NCBI GenBank assembly: GCA_964609025.1
Contig: CAZSQM010000029.1
Location: 1 to 25,118, forward strand
DNA from: SIG307 sp964609025
GTDB lineage: Bacteria > Bacillota > Clostridia > Lachnospirales > Lachnospiraceae
Reading direction: 5' to 3'
Length of the DNA: 25,118 nucleotides
Position numbers and translations under genes: made by a program. Below are positions 13,686 to 21,749 of the stretch, piece by piece. The notes beneath the pieces were generated by a model. That model was not told the DNA's origin. It was given only the letters and a program-made list of their open reading frames with translations, and did no database searches. Position 1 is the stretch's first letter. Every line of letters begins with the position of its first letter.

Positions 13686-14573
13686 TTACCAGCTTTTCTT
13701 CTCTTTGGTACAATCCTGCTGTTTTTTTCGCTCCTCAACCATTTTGACAAACCATTCCACCATAGACGGGTCCTGATGGGAGAAGAAAGAACTTTCGTTT
13801 TTATCAAGAGCAGCAATCGCAGCCATATCCTCATCCGAAAGTGCAAAATCAAACACATCAAAGTTTTCTTCCATACGTTCCATGTGAGTTGACTTTGGAA
13901 TTACAATCACTCCACGCTGAATATTCCAGCGCAGCATAACCTGTGCCGCTGTTTTCCCATATTTTTCGCCGATTTGCAAAATGACAGGATGCTCAAAAGT
14001 ACCTTTACGACCTTCTCCGAAGGGTGCCCATGCTTCCAATCGGATATCGTACTTATCAGCCCACTCTTTTAAGCTCTTCTGCTGATTGAAAATATGCGTT
14101 TCCATTTGATTTATCATAGGCTTAATTCGATGAAAAGACGCAAAATCAACCATGCGGTCGGCATAAAAGTTCGAAATACCGATTGCACGGATTTTTCCCT
14201 CTTCGTACAATTCCTCCAGTGCCTTCCATGCACCGTAAGTATCGGAGAACGGCTGATGCAGCAAAACCAAATCAAGATAATCCGTTTTGAGCTTGCGGAG
14301 TGATTCCATCACAGAAGCCTTTGCCTGTTCATAACCATAATGTTCAATCCAGACTTTGGTCGTAAGGAAAATTTCTTCTCTCGGCACACCGGACTTTTTA
14401 ATGGCAGAGCCTACTTCCTCTTCATTAAAATACGACTGTGCCGTATCGATATGTCTGTACCCCGCCTTTAAAGCATCAAGAACGCAACGCTCGCATTCCT
14501 CTTTCGTAACCTGATACACACCGTATCCTAAAATCGGCATTTTTACGCCGTTTGATAATGTTACATATTCCAT
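13686..14573 (-). CDS. Aldo/keto reductase
   Basis: A 295-residue NADPH-type oxidoreductase of the TIM-barrel AKR superfamily, likely reducing aldehydes or ketones. The four catalytic residues are in place: D43 and Y48 (HIDTAQSYFNEE), K73 (LTTKVW) and H106 (LVLLHQP). Cofactor-binding features follow (GISNF about 140, IPKSTHMERMEENFDVFDF towards the end). The overall pattern is the 2,5-diketo-D-gluconate reductase / AKR5 type. AGGAGG precedes the ATG at 14573. It follows the FMN-reductase-like gene by 38 bp on the same strand and is the last gene of a redox operon opposite a LysR regulator. Substrate cannot be told from sequence. Confidence 0.93.
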   Translation of the reverse strand: MEYVTLSNGVKMPILGYGVYQVTKEECERCVLDALKAGYRHIDTAQSYFNEEEVGSAIKKSGVPREEIFLTTKVWIEHYGYEQAKASVMESLRKLKTDYLDLVLLHQPFSDTYGAWKALEELYEEGKIRAIGISNFYADRMVDFASFHRIKPMINQMETHIFNQQKSLKEWADKYDIRLEAWAPFGEGRKGTFEHPVILQIGEKYGKTAAQVMLRWNIQRGVIVIPKSTHMERMEENFDVFDFALSDEDMAAIAALDKNESSFFSHQDPSMVEWFVKMVEERKKQQDCTKEKKSW

Positions 14574-14611
14574 AGTAAAATCCTCCTGTTTTCATTGAAT
14601 CTAACCATCTG

Positions 14612-15148
14612 CTATATGTGCTTTCCCATTTCATACGCTTCATCATAAGCAGGCGTAGTTTTTATTTCTCCGGCCTTCCAAGCACCGACACCATAAATGA
14701 TACCCGCCTCTCTCGCTCCGGCAAGACAATCCTCCGTAAAGCCGCGGAACGCTTCCACAGTACGGGTAAGACTTGCCTTTTCGGTATCTGCCGCTGTCAT
14801 AATAAAGTAAAACTCTTTATCCGTAATCTCCGTATATCTTGGAACGGTACGGTCAATAAAAGTTTTCATTTGCCCGTCCATCGTGTAAAAATAAACAGGT
14901 GTTGCCAGAACAATCACATCAGCCTTTACCATTTTGTCAAGGATTTCTGCCATATCGTCCTTCTGAACGCACTTATGCGTAGAGTTGCATACACCGCAGC
15001 CATGACAGTAGCCAATATTTTTAGCTGCCAGAAATACTTTTTCTACCTTGTGACCGCTTTCCTTTGCACCCTGCGCAAATCTGTCACACAGTATATCGGA
15101 ATTACCGTTTTTCCTCGGACTTGCCGAAATAATTAATACAGTTTTCAT
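14612..15148 (-). CDS. Iron-sulfur-flavoprotein-like NADPH-dependent FMN reductase
   Basis: A 178-residue flavodoxin-fold protein. The FMN phosphate loop is at the N-terminus (SASPRKNGNSD, residues 8-18). A cysteine set C48-x2-C51-x2-C54-x5-C60 follows, matching the compact CX2CX2CX4-7C motif of archaeal and clostridial iron-sulfur flavoproteins, so it may carry a 4Fe-4S cluster beside FMN. TPVYFYTMDGQMKTFIDR (about 83-100) is the typical substrate/FMN segment. A strong AGGAGG lies just before the ATG. It is the middle gene of the redox operon. A plain NAD(P)H:quinone or nitro-reductase role is possible if the cluster is absent. Confidence 0.88.
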   Translation of the reverse strand: MKTVLIISASPRKNGNSDILCDRFAQGAKESGHKVEKVFLAAKNIGYCHGCGVCNSTHKCVQKDDMAEILDKMVKADVIVLATPVYFYTMDGQMKTFIDRTVPRYTEITDKEFYFIMTAADTEKASLTRTVEAFRGFTEDCLAGAREAGIIYGVGAWKAGEIKTTPAYDEAYEMGKHI

Positions 15149-15192
15149 TCTGTTATTCCTCCTTCCAAACCTCTTTTGCCATATGTCATACC

Positions 15193-15309
15193 TTACTTTC
15201 CAAGCTTTTCATATTCTTCATCTGAAACAGGCTCGCACCACTGCGTTTTGCAATTTTCCCCCGGCACTTCAACCGCCAAATGCTGTACGCTCATTTCCTT
15301 AACGCTCAT
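15193..15309 (-). pseudogene. 38-codon cupin relic with intact ribosome binding site
   Basis: A 38-residue ORF with AGGAGG before the ATG at 15309. Its body (HLAVEVPGENCKTQWCEPV, then SDEEYEKLGK) matches what I recall as the extreme C-terminus of cupin / carboxymuconolactone-decarboxylase-like proteins that often sit in such redox clusters. Everything before that C-terminal strand, including the metal-binding histidines, is missing. The deletion joined a start region (MSVKEMS) directly to the tail, so a short peptide could still be translated. It begins 12 bp after the flavodoxin stop and lies between two redox genes. I treat it as a relic left by an internal deletion. Confidence 0.65.
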
Positions 15310-15321
15310 AGTACCCTCCTC

Positions 15322-15825
15322 CTAAACCCATGTTTCAATCTCTTTTTTTGACCGTTCCACACTGCTGCCATGAATTGCAAGTCCTTTTTCAACCTTAGCC
15401 GCAGGACACAGCTTTTTGATGTCGTTTACACTACTGCCCATGCCGCTTCCCTCGTGGGTGCAGAAAGGCTTGATTGTTTTTCCGCTGAAATCAAAATGCT
15501 CCAAAAACGTAAATACAGCCATCGGCATGGTACTCCAATAGTTTGGAAACCCCAGATAAATCACATCATATCCATCAAGGGTTTTGGGATAATGTTTCAG
15601 AGCGGGACGGGCGTTCTGCCGCTGGTCCGCCTGTGCCTGGGCAATGCACTCGTTGTAGTCCTTTGCATAAGGCTCCGCCTGCTCTATCTTAAACAACTCT
15701 GCTCCTGTCAACTCTTTGATAATACCTGCCGCCACCTCTGTGTTGCCGACTTCCAATGTTTTAAGCAGACCATTTACATAGTTTTCATCTGCTCTTGAAT
15801 AAAAAGCAATTAGTTTCTTTGACAT
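15322..15825 (-). CDS. Flavodoxin
   Basis: A 167-residue flavodoxin-family protein (Flavodoxin_4 type). The N-terminus has the strand KLIAFYSRADENY, an extended version of the FMN phosphate loop; the middle has the hydrophobic strand DVIYLGFPNYWSTMPMAVFTFLE (about 86-108), which contains the aromatic residue expected to stack on flavin; and a later HEGSGMGSSVNDIKKLCP segment is typical of this group. It probably carries electrons between small redox partners in the cytoplasm. It is first in the operon with the cupin relic, the FMN-reductase-like gene and the aldo/keto reductase, and starts 119 bp from the divergent LysR gene, whose product probably regulates it. GGAGG lies upstream of the ATG. 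Confidence 0.9.
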   Translation of the reverse strand: MSKKLIAFYSRADENYVNGLLKTLEVGNTEVAAGIIKELTGAELFKIEQAEPYAKDYNECIAQAQADQRQNARPALKHYPKTLDGYDVIYLGFPNYWSTMPMAVFTFLEHFDFSGKTIKPFCTHEGSGMGSSVNDIKKLCPAAKVEKGLAIHGSSVERSKKEIETWV

Positions 15826-15873
15826 CGCAATACCTCCGTCCTGTTTGTAATTTAGAGTATAACACGAATCACC

Positions 15874-15902
15874 TTGACACGGAATCTCCGATAAGTTATC
15901 AT
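15874..15902 (+). promoter_or_regulatory. Promoter of the LysR regulator
   Basis: TTGACA (15874-15879) and TATCAT (15897-15902) are separated by 17 bp, 43 bp before the LysR ATG. On the opposite strand TATACT (around 15857-15862) could serve as the -10 of the flavodoxin operon, though a matching -35 is not clear. The LysR protein probably binds in this 119-bp region. Confidence 0.65.
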
Positions 15903-15944
15903 AGTATTAACTCAAAGTTCATACTCGGTTTTTGGAGGTGCATC

Positions 15945-16841
15945 ATGTATAACCCGATACTCGACACATTGATATCCGTTGCTGACTATGGCAGCTTTAC
16001 TAAGGCGGCAGAACATCTGTATATTTCACCGACTGCTGTCATGAAACAGATGAATACGCTTGAAAGGCATCTGAATCTAAAGTTGATAAAACGAACTCCA
16101 TCCGGAGTACATTTAACACCGGCAGGAAACGTCATCTATCAGGATGCAAAGTTTATGATAGATTACTCAAAAAAATCCATTGCTGCTGCAAACGCTGCCG
16201 CACATACTTATAACACTACCTTCTGCGTTGGCACTTCTCTGCTGAATCCCGCAAAGCCTTTTATGGATTTATGGTATCGCGTAAATCAAAGTTTTCCGGA
16301 CTACAAGCTGCACCTTGTTCCTTTTGAAGATAACCATGAGGGCATTTTATCAGAAATTGAAAAGTTGGGGGAAAAGTTTGATTTTTTGATTGGTGTCTGT
16401 GATTCCAAAGCTTGGCTTTCGTTGTGCCAGTTTTTACCGCTCGGCAGATATAAAAAGATGATAGCAGTGTCAAGAGAACATCCTCTTGCATCGAAACGCC
16501 GCATTGATATAGAAGATTTGTACGGCGAAACACTGATGATGGTTTGCCGTGGAGATTCCGGTGTAAATGATTTCATTCGCAATGAACTGGAAAAAAACCA
16601 CCCACAAATTCATATCGAGGATACGCCTCCGTTTTATGATTTATCTGTATTTAACCGCTGTGCGGAAACAGGAAATGTTCTACTCACAATTGAATGCTGG
16701 AAGGAAGTCCATCCCGGACTTGTTTCCGTTCCGGTTAACTGGGACTACAATATTCCTTATGGGTTATTGTACGCTTTGAATGCACCGGAAGATGTGCTGC
16801 AATTTGTCAGGGCGGTAGAAAATATGACATACCATGTATGA
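15945..16841 (+). CDS. LysR-family transcriptional regulator
   Basis: A 298-residue regulator. The N-terminal winged helix is clear (LDTLISVADYGSFTKAAEHL, then ISPTAVMKQMNTLERHLNLKL, residues about 5-50), followed by a linker helix and a type 2 periplasmic-binding-like effector domain with segments FCVGTSLLNPAKPF and FDFLIGV. ATG 15945 is chosen because GGAGGTG stands 4-5 bases upstream and because LysR proteins start close to this point; an in-frame ATG at 15795 would add 50 residues unlike the family and overlap the flavodoxin start. It is divergent from the flavodoxin-led redox operon, the classic layout for a LysR protein controlling its neighbour. Effector unknown. Confidence 0.93.
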   Translation: MYNPILDTLISVADYGSFTKAAEHLYISPTAVMKQMNTLERHLNLKLIKRTPSGVHLTPAGNVIYQDAKFMIDYSKKSIAAANAAAHTYNTTFCVGTSLLNPAKPFMDLWYRVNQSFPDYKLHLVPFEDNHEGILSEIEKLGEKFDFLIGVCDSKAWLSLCQFLPLGRYKKMIAVSREHPLASKRRIDIEDLYGETLMMVCRGDSGVNDFIRNELEKNHPQIHIEDTPPFYDLSVFNRCAETGNVLLTIECWKEVHPGLVSVPVNWDYNIPYGLLYALNAPEDVLQFVRAVENMTYHV

Positions 16842-16890
16842 CCAAATATCTTATAAAGTAAGCAAAAGAGCAGCCTCAAACACACACGAT

Positions 16891-17541
16891 TTACTTTTCC
16901 TTCCGCGCTTTCTTCCGAAGCACCGTATACAGCACCGCACACACGGCCGCTCCAAGCAGTACGCCGCCGAATATCATCAGGGCACAATGCATAAAAAAGG
17001 TATCGGGCAGAATCATAATAATCGGGTCGGTCACGCTGTCAAATATCCAGTAATCGTTACGAAAAAACAGCTCATGGAACACAACAAACACCCTGTCCCA
17101 GCACACCGCGACAAGCAGCGCCAGCCCAACCGGCAGCGCGCAGGAAAACACCGCCGTCATTTTCAGATACCGGTACTCCTTTTTTATCACCATAAAAACA
17201 ATGCCTGCTGCACCGACAATTCCCCCAAAGAGTGCAAGATACTTGAACGCATCAAAAATCTCCTTTACCTCTTCAAAATGGATTCTCCCGGTTTCCGACA
17301 TCGGAAACGTCGGGAAGGAAAGTTCGCCGTCCTTCCACGCCATGTTATAAGCAATCAGCGCGTCATAATTCTTACGGATTTCCTCCTCCGAGCAGCCGGA
17401 GGTTTCCGCAATATGAAGCGCTTTCATATCCGCATAATACAGCGGTCGGAACGCAAGCGTCCCAACCACCGAAACACCGATGATAAACAAGGTCAACACA
17501 AGCGCCAGACCCGCCTGTAACCACCAGATTCCTTTTTTCAT
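16891..17541 (-). CDS. TIGR01906/DUF1461 integral membrane protein
   Basis: A 216-residue membrane protein with about four or five helices, the first near residues 5-30. Family features: RPLYYADMKALHI and GCSEEEIRKNYDALIAYN in the first extracytoplasmic loop, FPTFPMSETGRIHFEEVK before the second helix, and the hallmark FHELFFRNDYWIFD followed by DPIIMILPDTFF. These match the TIGR01906 / DUF1461 family of Firmicutes, for which I know no firm function. ATG 17541 is preferred over an in-frame TTG at 17562 because AAAGGAG lies between them at suitable spacing. A strong terminator separates it from the ABC genes upstream, so it should have its own promoter. Confidence 0.9.
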   Translation of the reverse strand: MKKGIWWLQAGLALVLTLFIIGVSVVGTLAFRPLYYADMKALHIAETSGCSEEEIRKNYDALIAYNMAWKDGELSFPTFPMSETGRIHFEEVKEIFDAFKYLALFGGIVGAAGIVFMVIKKEYRYLKMTAVFSCALPVGLALLVAVCWDRVFVVFHELFFRNDYWIFDSVTDPIIMILPDTFFMHCALMIFGGVLLGAAVCAVLYTVLRKKARKEK

Positions 17542-17583
17542 TGATTGCTTCTCCTTTTTCAAACAAACGATATCCGAAACCTA

Positions 17584-17630
17584 AAAAGCGCGTCCGGCTT
17601 CCGGTGCAAAGCTCCGTAACCGGAAGCCGG
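17584..17630 (-). terminator. Terminator of the ABC exporter operon
   Basis: A perfect 12-bp stem, CCGGCTTCCGGT (17594-17605) against ACCGGAAGCCGG (17619-17630), with a 13-base loop. On the minus strand it is followed by ACGCGC and then a T-run (17584-17588). It lies 27 bp after the stop of the ABC gene. Confidence 0.85.
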
Positions 17631-17657
17631 CTGTCCACGCCCGAATCCTATACCGAA

Positions 17658-19505
17658 TCAGGTGGCGATTCCCGCAAACTGATTCTGATACAGCTTCTCA
17701 TATTCTCCCTTCTTTTCCAACAACTCCTCGTGGCTTCCTTCCTCCACGATAACGCCGTCCTTTAATACCACGATTTTATCCGCGTCGCGAATCGTAGAAA
17801 GACGGTGGGCGATAATCAGGCTGGTGCGGTTTTTCATCAGCGCCACCATTGCCTGCTGAATGTCCATCTCGGTGCGGGTATCCACATTGGAGGTCGCCTC
17901 GTCCAGAATCAGAATCCGCGGATCGGCAATGACCGCACGGGCAATCGCAAGAAGCTGCCGCTGTCCTTGGGAAAGGTTGCTCCCGCCCTCGGTCAGCACC
18001 GTATCATAGCCCTCCGGAAGCCGCTCAATAAACACGTCCGCCTTCGCGGTTTTGGCTGCAAACGCAATCTCCTCCTGCGTCGCCTCCGACTTTCCGTACT
18101 TGATATTCTGCCGTATCGTATCGGCAAACAGCACCGTATCCTGTAATACAATCGCAATCGCCCCGCGCAGCGTCTTCTTCGGAAGCTCGGTAATATCGAT
18201 GCCGTCCATAAAAATCTTCCCGCCGTCCAACTCATAAAACCTTGTGAGAAGGTTTACAATCGTTGTCTTGCCGGAACCCGTTGCACCGACAATCGCAATC
18301 TTTTGCCCTGCCTTTACGGAAAGATTCAGTCCCTTTAATACCGGCTCTCCCGGCACATAGCCGAATTCCATTCCGCAAAACTCCACATCTCCGCGGATTT
18401 CATCCGGATTTATCGCTCTGCTTCCTTCGTCCACCTCGTCCGGCGTATCCATAATTTCAAAGATACGCTCCGCACCCGCAAGCGCCGTTAAAATCGACGC
18501 ATATTGGTTTGCAATCTCATTAATCGGCCGGTTAAACTTCTTGGAATACTGTAACATGGCCTGAATGTTACCCACGGACATTTTTCCCCGAATTACAAAA
18601 TAAATGCCCACCGCCGCAACCAGAACATATTGCAGGTTGCCCAGAAAATTCATGCACGGTCCCATAATGGAGCCGAATACTCTGGCACGGATACTTGTCT
18701 TTCGCAGGTCCTCGCTGACCTTTGCAAACCGCTCTACGGTTTCCTGTTCCTTTCCGTATGCCACAACGGTCTTATAACCAATCACCATTTCTTCCACTTC
18801 GCCGTTTAACTGTCCCAAAAGTATCTGCTGGCGCACAAAATAGCGGCGCATAAACTTTGCAAGCTTTGCAGACACAAAGAGGGTCATCGGCACGGTAACA
18901 AACGCTGCCAGCGTTACAATGACATTGCAGCGCAGCATAAAAATCAAAGCGCCCGCAAAGGTTAACACGCTGGAAAGAAGCGAGGCAATCGACTGGGATA
19001 CCGCATTCGAAACATTCTCCACATCGTTTGTCATACGCGACATCAAATCGCCGTGGCTGTGATGATCCGTTGCCGAAATCGGCAGTCTGCTGATTTTACG
19101 GAACAACTCATTCCGCATCGTAAACACGGTCGTCTGTGAAATTTTAGCCGATAGAATGCCCTGCAAATAGGTAAATACCGCACTGAACGCAAACAGCAAA
19201 AGCATTCCGAACAGTAACGAGCGCATCTGCTCCAAATCTACCGTCAAATGTCCGTCTTCGGTGAGCTTAATGGTATCAATTGCCTTTCCCTGTAATGTCG
19301 GTCCGAACAGTTCTAACACCGTCACCGCCGCCATAATAAGCAGCAGAAGAAGCAGCAGATACTTACTTTTTCCGATACAGCGTAGCAGCCTTACCATCGT
19401 TTTCTTCGTATTCTTCGGCTTCTCTTTGTTGATTCTCGACTGCATGGCAGCCGGTCCTCTTCCCTGTCCGCCGATTGTAAGTTGCGGTCTTTGCGGATTA
19501 GCCAT
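17658..19505 (-). CDS. ABC exporter half-transporter, catalytic subunit
   Basis: A 615-residue type IV ABC exporter half: N-terminal membrane domain with six helices (about 45-340) and C-terminal nucleotide-binding domain. Walker A is GATGSGKTT (407-415), the signature is the unusual LSQGQ (511-515), Walker B is ILILDEATS with catalytic E536, and the H-loop is AHRLS (H567). So its own Walker B and switch histidine are canonical, while the signature deviates at its second position. The partner has the opposite pattern, which fits a heterodimeric multidrug-type exporter such as TM287/288, LmrCD or BmrCD. ATG 19505, behind AAAGGAGGTG, is preferred over an ATG at 19526 and overlaps the partner's stop by 8 bp. 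Substrate unknown. Confidence 0.93.
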   Translation of the reverse strand: MANPQRPQLTIGGQGRGPAAMQSRINKEKPKNTKKTMVRLLRCIGKSKYLLLLLLLIMAAVTVLELFGPTLQGKAIDTIKLTEDGHLTVDLEQMRSLLFGMLLLFAFSAVFTYLQGILSAKISQTTVFTMRNELFRKISRLPISATDHHSHGDLMSRMTNDVENVSNAVSQSIASLLSSVLTFAGALIFMLRCNVIVTLAAFVTVPMTLFVSAKLAKFMRRYFVRQQILLGQLNGEVEEMVIGYKTVVAYGKEQETVERFAKVSEDLRKTSIRARVFGSIMGPCMNFLGNLQYVLVAAVGIYFVIRGKMSVGNIQAMLQYSKKFNRPINEIANQYASILTALAGAERIFEIMDTPDEVDEGSRAINPDEIRGDVEFCGMEFGYVPGEPVLKGLNLSVKAGQKIAIVGATGSGKTTIVNLLTRFYELDGGKIFMDGIDITELPKKTLRGAIAIVLQDTVLFADTIRQNIKYGKSEATQEEIAFAAKTAKADVFIERLPEGYDTVLTEGGSNLSQGQRQLLAIARAVIADPRILILDEATSNVDTRTEMDIQQAMVALMKNRTSLIIAHRLSTIRDADKIVVLKDGVIVEEGSHEELLEKKGEYEKLYQNQFAGIAT

Positions 19506-21249
19506 TGACAGCACCTCCTTTGGCATAAGCGCCGGACTTCATCTGCGAATCATAAATCGCCCGGTAAACTTCACTGCATTGAAGCAGTTCCTCGTGCGGC
19601 GCACAATAACGAATCGTTCCGTCTTCCAGTACAGCAATGCGGTCTGCCTGCTTGACGCTTGCAATCCTCTGTGCAATCATAATCACCGTTGTATCGCCGA
19701 ATTCCTCTTTTAACGCCTTTTGCAGCTTTCCCTCCGTCACCAGGTCAAGCGCCGAAGTCGAATCATCCAAAATCAGAATTTCCGGCTTTCTAAGCAGCGC
19801 TCTGGCAATCGAAAGCCGCTGCTTCTGACCACCCGAAAGCGACGCTCCCTTCTCCGCAATAAACGTATCGTACCCGTCGGAGAATCCCTCTACAAACTCC
19901 GCCGCCTGCGCCGTTTTTGCGGCCGCCTTTATTTCCTCCTCAGAGGCGTCGGGCTTTCCCCAGCGGATATTGTTTGCAACCGTATCGGAAAACAGTTCGC
20001 TCTTTTGCATCACATAACCGATTTTTTTACGGAGTGCGCTTACGTCATATTCCTTGACATTTACGCCGTCAACCAAAACCTCGCCCTCCACCACATCATA
20101 AAAGCGGGGCAGCAGGTTGGCAAGCGATGTTTTCCCGGAACCGGTAGCTCCGATAATCGCAACCGTTTCTCCCTTTTTCACCTTGAGATTAATCTTCTGC
20201 AATACCGGCGCGCCGTTTGTTCCCGGGTAGCGGAACATAACATTCCGGAGTTCTACCGCAATCTCACCGCTTCCTTGCTCTGCCTTGCCTCCCCGAATCA
20301 CCGGCTCGCAGTCGATTACCTCCGTAATACGCTTTGCCGACGCAAGCGCCCTGGAAACCGACTGGAACATATTGGACACCATCATAATCGACATCAGAAT
20401 CTGGGTGACATAGGTAATTGCCGCCATAATAGAACCGGTAGACATCCCGGCATTTTTAATAGAAATCTGGAAGCCGCCGATATAAATAATGGCAACCACC
20501 GCAACATTCATTACAAGCGTCATCACCGGAGCAAAAATTGCCATCAGCTTTAACACTCTGAAATTTGTAGAACGCAGTTCCTCGTTCACGGAGCGGAAGC
20601 GTTCGTTTTCGTACTCCTCCCGCCCGTAGGCCTTAACAACACGCGCGCCGGATACATTCTCCTGGACCACCGAATTTACCTTATCCAGTTTCTTCTGTAA
20701 AAGCGAATACAACGGCGTTGCCTTCAGCAGAATCACTAATACCATGATAATGAGTACCGGAAGCGCACAGGCAAGCACAACACCGAAACTCAAATCCAGC
20801 GTCAGCATCATAATTGCTCCGCCGATAAAAAACATCGGCGCGCGCACGCACATCCGCAACAGCATTTCAATGAATTCCACTACCATCGCAATGTCATTCG
20901 TCATACGCGTCACCAAAGAACCCGTAGTAAAATCGTCCGTCTGCTCGATGGAGAGCGCCATTACCTTTTCATAGCTATGTATCCGCAGGTCCCTGCCAAA
21001 GCCCTGCGCCGCTGTCGCCGCTGTGTAAGCGCAGAACACGCCAAAAAAGCCGCCGATGATTACAATTCCAAGCATCAGCAGCCCTGTTCGGAGTACATAG
21101 CCCATATCCCCTGTTTCCAGCCCCCGGTCCACAATGTTCGACATTAACTTCGGCTGAAGCAAATCCGCCGCGACTTCACCCATCATCATTAACGGCGACA
21201 CAAGTGCCAAAAACCAATAGGGCTTTAAAAAGCGAAATAATCTTTTCAT
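19498..21249 (-). CDS. ABC exporter half-transporter, degenerate-site subunit
   Basis: A 583-residue ABC exporter half with a six-helix membrane domain (about 10-310) and a nucleotide-binding domain. Walker A is GATGSGKTS (367-375) and the signature LSGGQ (471-475) is canonical. Walker B ends in Asp (ILILDDSTS, D496) instead of the catalytic Glu, and the H-loop histidine is Gln (IAQRIAS, Q527). These two changes mark the subunit that contributes the non-hydrolysing ATP site in heterodimeric exporters; the partner's LSQGQ signature completes that degenerate site. ATG 21249, close after GGAAAGGA, is chosen; the longer frame to 21321 adds 24 residues unlike the family and would start upstream of the -10 box. 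Confidence 0.93.
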   Translation of the reverse strand: MKRLFRFLKPYWFLALVSPLMMMGEVAADLLQPKLMSNIVDRGLETGDMGYVLRTGLLMLGIVIIGGFFGVFCAYTAATAAQGFGRDLRIHSYEKVMALSIEQTDDFTTGSLVTRMTNDIAMVVEFIEMLLRMCVRAPMFFIGGAIMMLTLDLSFGVVLACALPVLIIMVLVILLKATPLYSLLQKKLDKVNSVVQENVSGARVVKAYGREEYENERFRSVNEELRSTNFRVLKLMAIFAPVMTLVMNVAVVAIIYIGGFQISIKNAGMSTGSIMAAITYVTQILMSIMMVSNMFQSVSRALASAKRITEVIDCEPVIRGGKAEQGSGEIAVELRNVMFRYPGTNGAPVLQKINLKVKKGETVAIIGATGSGKTSLANLLPRFYDVVEGEVLVDGVNVKEYDVSALRKKIGYVMQKSELFSDTVANNIRWGKPDASEEEIKAAAKTAQAAEFVEGFSDGYDTFIAEKGASLSGGQKQRLSIARALLRKPEILILDDSTSALDLVTEGKLQKALKEEFGDTTVIMIAQRIASVKQADRIAVLEDGTIRYCAPHEELLQCSEVYRAIYDSQMKSGAYAKGGAVNG

Positions 21250-21298
21250 TCCTTTCCGTTCTCCTTTGCCGTATCCCCCTCGGATATCCCCTAAGAAA

Positions 21299-21326
21299 AT
21301 TATAACACATTTTTTCGGCAATTCAA
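21299..21326 (-). promoter_or_regulatory. Promoter of the ABC exporter operon
   Basis: On the minus strand TTGAAT (21321-21326) and TATAAT (21299-21304) are separated by 16 bp, about 50 bp before the ATG at 21249. This supports the shorter start. Confidence 0.7.
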
Positions 21327-21372
21327 GAAAACGAAGGATAAGATTTTGAAACGCTGTTTTTCAAACCGATAT

Positions 21373-21714
21373 CTAAAAATTCTTTCCGTTCCAGCCCCAG
21401 TCATTTACCCCATGATAAGTCACATATATTGCATTTCCGGGTATGCCGAGTTCTTCTTCATAGAGTCTGCAAATCCGCTCCGTCATGCTCTCATAGGCCG
21501 TTTTTGACGCAGCACCGAAGAGACTTACCGAAACATAGGCTCCCCTTTCCAATTTCTTTCCGCCCATATACAGGTCATAGTTGTCCTCAAACCCTACCAT
21601 CAGAAAGCTTTCCGGCTTTCCGAGCAGCGACACGGCTTTTCCCAATTCCGCCTTTAGTTTATCTCTTTTCTCCTGCGGTACCGGTACTGTAATTTTAGAA
21701 TCAATCAACGGCAT
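21373..21714 (-). CDS. MIF/phenylpyruvate-tautomerase-like protein
   Basis: A 113-residue member of the macrophage migration inhibitory factor / tautomerase superfamily. The start MPLIDSKI leaves Pro2 as the N-terminal proline after methionine removal, which is the catalytic base in this superfamily. LLGKPESFLMV corresponds to the ATGKPPQYIAV segment of human MIF, including the active-site lysine, and the C-terminus (IYVTYHGVNDWGWNGKNF) resembles the YINYYDMN...GWN region. ATG 21714 is chosen because AAAGGAG lies 8 bases upstream and only this start exposes proline; an in-frame TTG at 21732 would not. It is 36 bp downstream of the chemoreceptor gene. It probably acts as a tautomerase; bacterial MIF homologues have also been discussed as host-interacting. 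Confidence 0.9.
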   Translation of the reverse strand: MPLIDSKITVPVPQEKRDKLKAELGKAVSLLGKPESFLMVGFEDNYDLYMGGKKLERGAYVSVSLFGAASKTAYESMTERICRLYEEELGIPGNAIYVTYHGVNDWGWNGKNF

Positions 21715-21749
21715 AAGAAAATCTCCTTTCAAATAACTTCCGTTTGTAA

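Noticed and set aside
15795..15944. N-terminal extension of the LysR gene
   Set aside because: The first 50 codons are unlike LysR proteins, overlap the divergent flavodoxin start and contain the LysR promoter; a good ribosome binding site stands before 15945.
21327..21372. Terminator between the MIF-like gene and the ABC genes
   Set aside because: TTTGAAA and TTTCAAA can pair, but the stem is AT-rich and not followed by a convincing T-run.
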